This document shows positions 7,410 through 12,508 of a DNA stretch of 25,332 nt, piece after piece. The stretch spans positions 1-25,332 of the IMG/VR virus record IMGVR_UViG_3300023198_001275, one strand, 5' to 3'. Every line of letters begins with the position of its first letter. Within the stretch, counting starts at the first letter, position 1. The DNA comes from a virus. Made by a program: the position numbers and the translations under genes. The notes beneath the pieces are model-generated. The model was not told the origin of the DNA. It worked only from the letters and a program-made list of their open reading frames with translations, and ran no database searches.

Positions 7410-7438
7410 AATATAACGATAAATTAAAATATCTTAAG

Positions 7439-8023
7439 ATGAAAAATAAAAAAGTAAATATTAACGAAGATGCATTGGTTGAGCTAATCTACAACATAAC
7501 TGAAAGAACTATCAATGAAAGAATTGAAAAGGGAGAACTTAAAAAGGTTATCGCTCCTAAGAAAACTACTAAAGTACAAGTAACCGAAAGTCAATTGGCT
7601 GAATTGGTTAAAACTGGTAGAGTTCTTAACGTTAAAAAAAAAAGCGTGAATGAATCCATGAATAATCTTGATTGGGGTAAGTCTACCGATGAGCGAAATG
7701 CTAATTTAGATAAATACCATTCTTTAGAAACTGATACAGAAAAAAAAGGGTTTGCAAAAAACCTTAAAGGTCAAGAAGATTTGGATGAAGCTATACCTTT
7801 AAAACCAAAGTTAATACCTGAAAATGGAGATGAAGAAATTGAAAGGTCTGTGGCTTTAGAAAAATTGTTCACAGCCCCAGAAGGTTATCAACCAATTAAT
7901 AGTCTAGAAGATTTAATCAGTCAAGCAATAGAGATTTCTAGAAAATATGATTTTGGGTCTGAGGAAATTGGAAGAGCAGCTGCTCATATAGCAAGGCGTT
8001 TCGACCTTAAAAAACATAACTAA
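7439..8023 (+). CDS. Unknown protein with two ITE-type tag motifs
   Basis: A 194-residue protein with no recognised domain. It holds two versions of the shared tag: KVNINEDALVELI near the N-terminus and KVQVTESQLAELV at about residues 45-57, separated by a Lys/Thr-rich stretch. The middle is charged and probably disordered; residues about 140-190 look helical. The late-type promoter and the tags suggest a protein packaged in or built into the head, possibly processed at (I/V)xE sites. A terminator follows. Function is unknown. Confidence 0.6.
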   Translation: MKNKKVNINEDALVELIYNITERTINERIEKGELKKVIAPKKTTKVQVTESQLAELVKTGRVLNVKKKSVNESMNNLDWGKSTDERNANLDKYHSLETDTEKKGFAKNLKGQEDLDEAIPLKPKLIPENGDEEIERSVALEKLFTAPEGYQPINSLEDLISQAIEISRKYDFGSEEIGRAAAHIARRFDLKKHN

Positions 8024-8045
8024 TATTACCTAAAAAGAAATTATA

Positions 8046-8075
8046 AAGCTAAACAGAAATGTTTGGCTTTTTTTG
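8046..8075 (+). terminator. Rho-independent terminator
   Basis: Stem AGCTAAAC / GTTTGGCT (one G-T pair) with loop AGAAAT and a run of T. Confidence 0.8.
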
Positions 8076-8092
8076 TTTACTTTAAACCCGTA

Positions 8093-8101
8093 ATGTTTAT
8101 A
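8093..8101 (+). promoter_or_regulatory. Weak late-type motif ATGTTTATA
   Basis: One mismatch to the ATATTTATA motif, 7 nt before the ATG at 8109. Low confidence. Confidence 0.3.
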
Positions 8102-8108
8102 TTCTGGT

Positions 8109-8795
8109 ATGACAATATTAGAACAATTAAAACGAAGTGTAGAGCCTTTATTTTCATCTGTATTTTATGATGAATACATACAAGCCAGTGAAAAAGCATT
8201 CGATTGTGCATTTAATGGCACTTCTACCTTCTTTCCATGGGAAAAACCCAAACTAATACCTGAAGATTATAACATAGGAGTAATCTATGGCGCTAGTGGT
8301 AGTGGGAAATCAACCCTTCTTAAAGAATTCGGTAAAGAAGATACCCATACTTGGGACAATTCAAAATCAATCATATCTCATTTCGATAATCCTGATGACG
8401 GAATCAACAAATTATCAGCCGTAGGACTTAATTCAATACCTAGTTGGTACAAACCTTATAACGTATTATCCAATGGTGAGGCATTTAGAGCTGATTTAAG
8501 CCGTTCTATTAAAGATGGGGCAGTGATAGATGAATTTAGTTCAGTTGTTGATAGAAACGTTGCTAAAGCATCCTCAGTTGCCTTATCCAAATATATTAAA
8601 CGTAACAATATTAAAAATGTAGTTATATCTACGTGTCATGAAGATGTTTTGGATTGGCTGGAACCTGATTGGGTTATTAATACCAACAATGGAGAAGTGT
8701 ATGACGGGGATTTTATTCAAGGCCAGCTATCAATATCGAGATATATCGAACAAAGTACGATATCTGGCCTATGTTTAAAGACCATCATTATTTAG
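8109..8795 (+). CDS. ABC-type ATPase half of a COG2401-like protein, frameshifted
   Basis: The ATPase part has a Walker A (GASGSGKST, residues 61-69), a degenerate ABC signature (LSNGE, 120-124), a Walker B (AVIDE, 138-142) and a switch histidine (CHED, H177). The motifs VLSNGEAFRADLSRS and DEFSSVVDRNVAK resemble COG2401, described as an ABC-type ATPase fused to an acetyltransferase domain. Here the two halves lie in different frames: homologous-looking sequence leaves this frame near residue 199 (positions 8703-8709, at a GGGG run), so the last 28 or so residues are probably off-frame. The GNAT half follows in the -1 frame. Either one base is missing in the G run, the gene is broken, or a frameshift joins the halves. 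The native activity of this family is not established. Confidence 0.75.
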   Translation: MTILEQLKRSVEPLFSSVFYDEYIQASEKAFDCAFNGTSTFFPWEKPKLIPEDYNIGVIYGASGSGKSTLLKEFGKEDTHTWDNSKSIISHFDNPDDGINKLSAVGLNSIPSWYKPYNVLSNGEAFRADLSRSIKDGAVIDEFSSVVDRNVAKASSVALSKYIKRNNIKNVVISTCHEDVLDWLEPDWVINTNNGEVYDGDFIQGQLSISRYIEQSTISGLCLKTIII

Positions 8796-9184
8796 ACCAT
8801 AACTTAGCCAAGGCTACGAGATGTTTTATTGGAGTTTGGAATGGACAAGTAATTGCTTTTAGCGCAAGTATGACAATGCCAAGTGGTACATTGAAAAATG
8901 CTTGGAGAGAATCTAGGACTGTTATACTTCCAGACTTTCAAGGAATGGGAATTGGGGTTAGGTTCTCAGATGCCATTGGTCAAATCCATTTGGATGACGG
9001 AAAGAGATATTACTCTAGAACCGCACATCCAAGGATGGGTATGTATCGTGAAAATAGTGAGTTATGGAAAGGAACTTCTAAGAATAGAAAGTTACGCAAG
9101 GATATAACACACGAGAATATCTTTAATAATCATTATGCTGACAACAAACGTGTTTGTTTCAGCCATGAGTATATAGGTCGGTAA
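8771..9184 (+). CDS. GNAT acetyltransferase half of a COG2401-like protein
   Basis: Contains the GNAT acetyl-CoA-binding signature VILPDFQGMGIG (residues 51-62, Q-x-x-G-x-G) and an N-terminal HHYLDHNLAKATRCFIGVW typical of the acetyltransferase part of COG2401 proteins. Family-like sequence starts before the ATG: the frame is open from about 8705 and reads RGFYSRPAINIEIYRTKYDIWPM, which continues the ATPase half. So the ATG at 8771 is probably an internal methionine and the gene is one fused unit split by a 1-nt shift. It could still be expressed alone. It converges with the next minus-strand gene. Confidence 0.7.
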   Translation: MFKDHHYLDHNLAKATRCFIGVWNGQVIAFSASMTMPSGTLKNAWRESRTVILPDFQGMGIGVRFSDAIGQIHLDDGKRYYSRTAHPRMGMYRENSELWKGTSKNRKLRKDITHENIFNNHYADNKRVCFSHEYIGR

Positions 9185-9185
9185 T

Positions 9186-9506
9186 TTAAACATCTTTATG
9201 CCTTTTTATAATATCAAGGTAAACTTCCCATTTATTAGATTCTAATTCCTTGGAATACCTATCTTTTTGCCCTTGGGTTAATTTGATAGGTTCTGTATAC
9301 TTAATCACCTTATGATACCTAGAGTTGGACATACCTTCTTTTACGAATCTTGCTAAGAAAATTGCTTTTTCTTTTTGTTGTTCTTCACTTCCATATGTAC
9401 AGCAATAATCACATCCGTATGAATAGAATATATTCTTACAAGAGCATTGTGGGTTACATGGTTCGTTTAAGTGCATACAAGGGCACGATTTAATTTCTAT
9501 TTCCAT
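9186..9506 (-). CDS. Small Cys-cluster (probable zinc-binding) protein
   Basis: A 106-residue protein. The N-terminal 36 residues carry a dense cysteine set: C8, C10, C17, C21, C23, C32, C35, C36 plus H12, in the pattern CPCMH-C-C-C-GCDYCC followed by TYGSEEQQKEKA. I recall this arrangement from conserved phage hypotheticals; it most likely binds zinc. The C-terminal part is helical and charged. Its start overlaps the end of the upstream HAD/cREC gene by 17 bp, so the two are translated from one mRNA. Confidence 0.6.
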   Translation of the reverse strand: MEIEIKSCPCMHLNEPCNPQCSCKNIFYSYGCDYCCTYGSEEQQKEKAIFLARFVKEGMSNSRYHKVIKYTEPIKLTQGQKDRYSKELESNKWEVYLDIIKRHKDV

Positions 9507-10278
9507 TTTTTAAATATGAGGTTAATAATCCTTGAATATTTTCAGCTCCAACTGGGTTTGCGCTTTGTATTACCCAGGATGGAAGTTCTTTTTTATAATC
9601 CATACAGTACTCGACTAACCATTTAGCGCAGTCCATTCCTGTTTTCTCGTGCCAAATCACATTTTCTTGTTGTGTTGCATTATCATAATATCTATCAGCT
9701 AAATCATGGTCAAATGCAATTTGATTTGGTAACCCATTATTAAGTACCCAATTAGTAAATTCTTTATAACTTTTAACCCAAACGACATTATCAAGATTAT
9801 CAACCCATTTTGGGGTGTAATTTTCTAACCATTTCTTATCTAAATTAAATGGGTCTCTACAATCGTCAAGCCAAAGCAACGTTGATTGGTTATTTAATAT
9901 ATGATTACATTGTTGTTTCCAATTATTATGCGTGGCTCTTAATATGGCTGGAATATGCCCATCCAAATTCAAGTTATTAACTTCAACGGTACAATCATCC
10001 AAGTGCCATAAGAATTCATTAGTCTCATCTATTATGTCCGACTTTAATTCCATATTACAGAATATGATTCTTTCATTGGGAATCTTAAGACTCTTTGCAA
10101 CCGCATATAAATCAGCATTCCAATCTTTATTACCCCAGCGTTTGAATGCTTCTGCATTATCGAACCTAGCTGTGCATATCCACACTTCGTAACCCCTTTC
10201 AATTAATTCGAAGGCGTAATCTTGCACCACTCTTAAATCTAGGGTACTGTCAAAATCAAAACTTATTTTTTTCTTCAT
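9490..10278 (-). CDS. HAD phosphatase-like + cREC-like fusion, predicted RNA-end processing
   Basis: A 262-residue two-domain protein. Residues 1 to about 100 look like a HAD phosphatase: FDFDST with D8 and D10, motif II T36 (ICTAR), a Lys at 79, and acidic D93-D94. Residues about 133-258 match the cyclic-phosphate-processing receiver-like domain (cREC): LWLDDCRDPF (D138, D139, R141), FDHDLAD (D190, D192), KTGMDCAKWL, and QSANPVGAENI near the end. In the family the last motif usually begins with His (HSANP); here it is Gln. cREC is predicted to process RNA 2',3'-cyclic phosphates, and HAD domains remove 3' phosphates in Pnkp-type enzymes, so the fusion may heal cleaved RNA ends. The function is inferred from the domain pair. 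Confidence 0.6.
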   Translation of the reverse strand: MKKKISFDFDSTLDLRVVQDYAFELIERGYEVWICTARFDNAEAFKRWGNKDWNADLYAVAKSLKIPNERIIFCNMELKSDIIDETNEFLWHLDDCTVEVNNLNLDGHIPAILRATHNNWKQQCNHILNNQSTLLWLDDCRDPFNLDKKWLENYTPKWVDNLDNVVWVKSYKEFTNWVLNNGLPNQIAFDHDLADRYYDNATQQENVIWHEKTGMDCAKWLVEYCMDYKKELPSWVIQSANPVGAENIQGLLTSYLKNGNRN

Positions 10279-10279
10279 A

Positions 10280-10489
10280 TTAACGCCACCATTCTTTGGA
10301 TTTTTTTTCTTGTATAATTTCTTCTTCTTTATCTACTACTGTTTGAGACTTATGATATTCTCTACCATATTCTTCAATGAACATAGCGAAATAGTCAATT
10401 AATTCTTCATCTGTGGGTTCTTTATCGTCATACATACCATAACAAGTATCTTTGGTAAGTATTTTCTTAACGATGTCTTTAGGCTTCAT
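10280..10489 (-). CDS. Unknown small acidic protein
   Basis: I choose the ATG at 10489 (69 residues, MKPKDIVKKIL...), which overlaps the stop of the upstream gene by 11 bp in a typical coupled arrangement; a TTG at 10516 would add nine residues. The product is charged and helical, ends in EKKSKEWWR and has no recognised domain. It ends 1 nt before the HAD/cREC gene starts, so it belongs to the same transcript. Confidence 0.55.
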   Translation of the reverse strand: MKPKDIVKKILTKDTCYGMYDDKEPTDEELIDYFAMFIEEYGREYHKSQTVVDKEEEIIQEKKSKEWWR

Positions 10490-10835
10490 CTTCAAGTTTT
10501 TTGAGTCCGTGTTCAATCATTTCATCAAGGCAAGTTCCACCATTATAGTATGAAGTGTTAAACGTAAAAATACCATCATCAATTTTAGTCATCTTAATCC
10601 AACAATCATTAGGGTCCTCTTCAATTAAATTAATAATTTCATATAAGTCAGTATTATTATTTACAAACCCCATATGTGAAACATCAAATAATTGAGATGA
10701 ATATTCGTAGCTATCATGTATTTCATAATCAGGAAATCTCTCTCCTAACATTCTTTTACATTGCCCTTGAAAATCTTCGTGTGCGTGTTTAGGTATTAAT
10801 TTTATTTTACCTGAATATTGCTTAGTTTCACTCAT
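10479..10835 (-). CDS. Unknown conserved-looking 118-residue protein
   Basis: Not assigned to a family. The protein looks alpha/beta, with a striking C-terminal FNTSYYNGGTCLDEMIEHGLKKL. It is the first gene of a minus-strand operon (this gene, a 69-residue protein, HAD/cREC, Cys-cluster protein) driven by a strong Bacteroidota-type promoter just upstream, so it is likely made early. Confidence 0.6.
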   Translation of the reverse strand: MSETKQYSGKIKLIPKHAHEDFQGQCKRMLGERFPDYEIHDSYEYSSQLFDVSHMGFVNNNTDLYEIINLIEEDPNDCWIKMTKIDDGIFTFNTSYYNGGTCLDEMIEHGLKKLEDEA

Positions 10836-10852
10836 ACCTTTATAATTTAATA

Positions 10853-10884
10853 CAAAGATACGTAATTTATTTTATATAAACAAA
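10853..10884 (-). promoter_or_regulatory. Bacteroidota-type promoter (TTTG-N20-TATCTTTG)
   Basis: On the minus strand TTTG (10884-10881), 20 bp spacer, TATCTTTG (10860-10853), 18 nt before the ATG at 10835. It drives the four-gene operon down to 9186. Confidence 0.72.
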
Positions 10885-10885
10885 T

Positions 10886-11488
10886 TTAGTGACCTCTATT
10901 TGCAATTAAATAGTTTGGGGATATTCTGGAGAAGCCAAATTTATTCCATTTCTCCACACCTTCTAGTTCTGGTGATACAATAAAAGAGTTTATATATTTG
11001 AATACTTCCCATAGTGAAGCCATTGCTTGGCTCATAATAAAGTTTGAATCATAATCCTTTTTGAATTTAACTCCTACAATTTCCATTGTATTTTCAGTAT
11101 CGGCTGGAGTTAAATAAATAACACCCGCATTTCTATCATTATATTTTATCAATACGCTGATAGTGTCAGGGCTTTCATCGATGATAAGAGATTTAACATC
11201 CTCTTTAAGGAAGTTTTTGATTGTTTTTTTAGTAGATTCTTCAACAGCCTCTAACTTATCATAGTATTTTTTATCTTCCCAGATATGGTCTATTGCTATT
11301 TCTCTAGCAATAGCTGCATCGTCAGTATGTTCTAATTCAACTTTAATTCCTTTTTCTAATTGAGAATTAATTATCTTTTCTAGTGACTCAAATTGAATTG
11401 ATGCCCAAGAATCGTCACCGTGATGTGCTACTAAATCTTGAACTGTTTTATTATCTGCTAATCCACCTGGTATTTTATCTTTACTCAT
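10886..11488 (-). CDS. DUF5661 protein with a possible acetyltransferase-like C-terminus
   Basis: The N-terminal 80 residues match DUF5661: IPGGLADNKT near the start, then QLEKGIKVELEHTDDAAIAREIAIDHIWEDKKYYDKL (about 43-80). The function of DUF5661 is unknown. Residues about 90-200 look like a separate alpha/beta domain; MASLWEVFKYINSF and VEKWNKFGFSRI resemble the end of GNAT-type acetyltransferases, but no clear acetyl-CoA loop (Q/RxxGxG/A) is visible, so this is only a suggestion. It starts 6 nt after the ART-like gene and shares its late-type promoter. A helix around IKNFLKEDVKSLI contains (I/L)xE-like sites. Confidence 0.65.
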   Translation of the reverse strand: MSKDKIPGGLADNKTVQDLVAHHGDDSWASIQFESLEKIINSQLEKGIKVELEHTDDAAIAREIAIDHIWEDKKYYDKLEAVEESTKKTIKNFLKEDVKSLIIDESPDTISVLIKYNDRNAGVIYLTPADTENTMEIVGVKFKKDYDSNFIMSQAMASLWEVFKYINSFIVSPELEGVEKWNKFGFSRISPNYLIANRGH

Positions 11489-11494
11489 AATATT

Positions 11495-12172
11495 TTATTT
11501 TATAATTTTAATGTGACTAGGGTCGAAAACCATTCTAACTGTCGATTTTCTTGACCCACCTTCGTATGAATCTAGAACTCCTACAACATCTATATAATCA
11601 AATTTAAACCATTCACCTATAACTGCTATAACGTCTGTTTTTAAGCTAGTCTTATCTCTTTGAGTGAAAGTAAATTTAGCTATAATTTCATTAATCTCAT
11701 CTTCGCCAATACCCGCATTTATAAATCCTCTTTTAACCTTATCTAAGCTTATAAATCTAAATCTATCCCCCGTAGCTACGATTGTAACAGCTTTACCGTC
11801 ACTTACCTTTACCTTCAACACCTTTTCAACAGCACCTTGGTAATCCATTGCTCTTCTAGTATCAGCATACGTTCTAGCAACGGATGAATCATTGGTTATA
11901 AATATAGGCTTTCTTAATGTAAATTTTGATTTTAATTTTGGTGCCATATCCAAATATTTCCAATAAGCATCATCATCACCACTTTCTCTAGAACTTTTAA
12001 GTTTATCTTGCCATTGATAATATTGTTCCAAATCTGGCACATAATCAACGGACATTGTTCTGGATGTAAACCCGCCTTCTTGTTCTAGACTTCTAACATC
12101 GGGAGTTCCATGAAACCATACTTGGCCACCATTTAGCCCTTCCCTTAGTAATATCTTAATTGAATTCTTCAT
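11495..12172 (-). CDS. ADP-ribosyltransferase-like protein with capsid-targeting-like N-terminus
   Basis: A 225-residue protein. After an 11-residue leader (MKNSIKILLRE) it reads VWFHGTPD (H21), a GGF turn, PIFITNDSSVARTYAD (Y102) and ends VRMVFDPSHIKIIK. This is the usual layout of phage and toxin ART-fold proteins of the H-Y-E type: His in the first strand, Tyr in the 'A..YA' helix, and a closing V-V/F-D-P strand. The third catalytic acidic residue usually just before that closing strand is not obvious (TVRMVF here), so activity is uncertain. The leader has an L-R-E site matching the T4 prohead protease consensus (I/L)xE, as in T4 Alt and internal proteins that are packaged and injected. 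A doubled late-type motif abuts the ATG. Confidence 0.5.
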   Translation of the reverse strand: MKNSIKILLREGLNGGQVWFHGTPDVRSLEQEGGFTSRTMSVDYVPDLEQYYQWQDKLKSSRESGDDDAYWKYLDMAPKLKSKFTLRKPIFITNDSSVARTYADTRRAMDYQGAVEKVLKVKVSDGKAVTIVATGDRFRFISLDKVKRGFINAGIGEDEINEIIAKFTFTQRDKTSLKTDVIAVIGEWFKFDYIDVVGVLDSYEGGSRKSTVRMVFDPSHIKIIK

Positions 12173-12187
12173 TATAAATATAAATAT
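12173..12187 (-). promoter_or_regulatory. Doubled late-type motif ATATTTATATTTATA
   Basis: Two overlapping minus-strand copies of ATATTTATA (12187-12179 and 12181-12173) lie immediately before the ATG at 12172. This leaves room only for a very short or absent leader. Confidence 0.5.
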
Positions 12188-12189
12188 AA

Positions 12190-12218
12190 GAAAAAAGCCC
12201 TTAATTAGGGCTTTTTTT
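12190..12218 (-). terminator. Rho-independent terminator overlapping a gene end
   Basis: Stem AAAAAAGCCC / GGGCTTTTTTT. On the minus strand it lies over the last codons of the zinc-binding gene (KKKKSPN-stop) and has a T tract, ending the clpC operon. It is symmetrical and could also stop plus-strand transcription. Confidence 0.75.
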
Positions 12219-12497
12219 CTTTTTAAGTTGTCTGGCTAATTCTTCATGTAATAAATAACCATCATACCCTAAGTCCTCTATTAGCTTATCGACCCTTTCT
12301 TCTTCCCAATATTCCTCAGCTCTATCAACTTGATAGGAGCTTTCGCAATTATCACATCTCCATTCCTCACATTGATTGTGTAGCGTAAATTGAACTACAC
12401 AATCCTCACAAGTTAATTCTTCACATCGTGCACATGGATACTCGGCTAATTCACCACAAATGTGACATGTGTCCACTACTTTACTTTCGGTGTCCAC
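12201..12497 (-). CDS. Small zinc-binding protein, GTG start
   Basis: A 98-residue protein with nine cysteines in pairs: CHIC (11, 14), CARC (22, 25), CEDC (30, 33), C43, and CDNC (48, 51). This looks like one or two treble-clef or B-box/HIT-like zinc sites, suited to protein or nucleic-acid contact. The C-terminal half is acidic and helical and ends in a Lys run. The GTG start overlaps the clpC stop by 1 nt (TAGTG), so translation is coupled; a second in-frame GTG lies 21 nt further on because the junction is duplicated. Co-expression with a Clp unfoldase makes an adaptor role conceivable, without direct evidence. Confidence 0.65.
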   Translation of the reverse strand: MDTESKVVDTCHICGELAEYPCARCEELTCEDCVVQFTLHNQCEEWRCDNCESSYQVDRAEEYWEEERVDKLIEDLGYDGYLLHEELARQLKKKKSPN

Positions 12498-12508
12498 TAC
12501 TTGACTTT
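12469..12508 (-). repeat. 21-bp tandem duplication across the clpC / zinc-protein junction
   Basis: GTGTCCACTACTTTACTTT (12469-12487) and GTGTCCACTACTTGACTTT (12490-12508) differ at one base and are 21 bp apart. Each contains the minus-strand overlap TAGTG of the stop and start. Confidence 0.8.
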
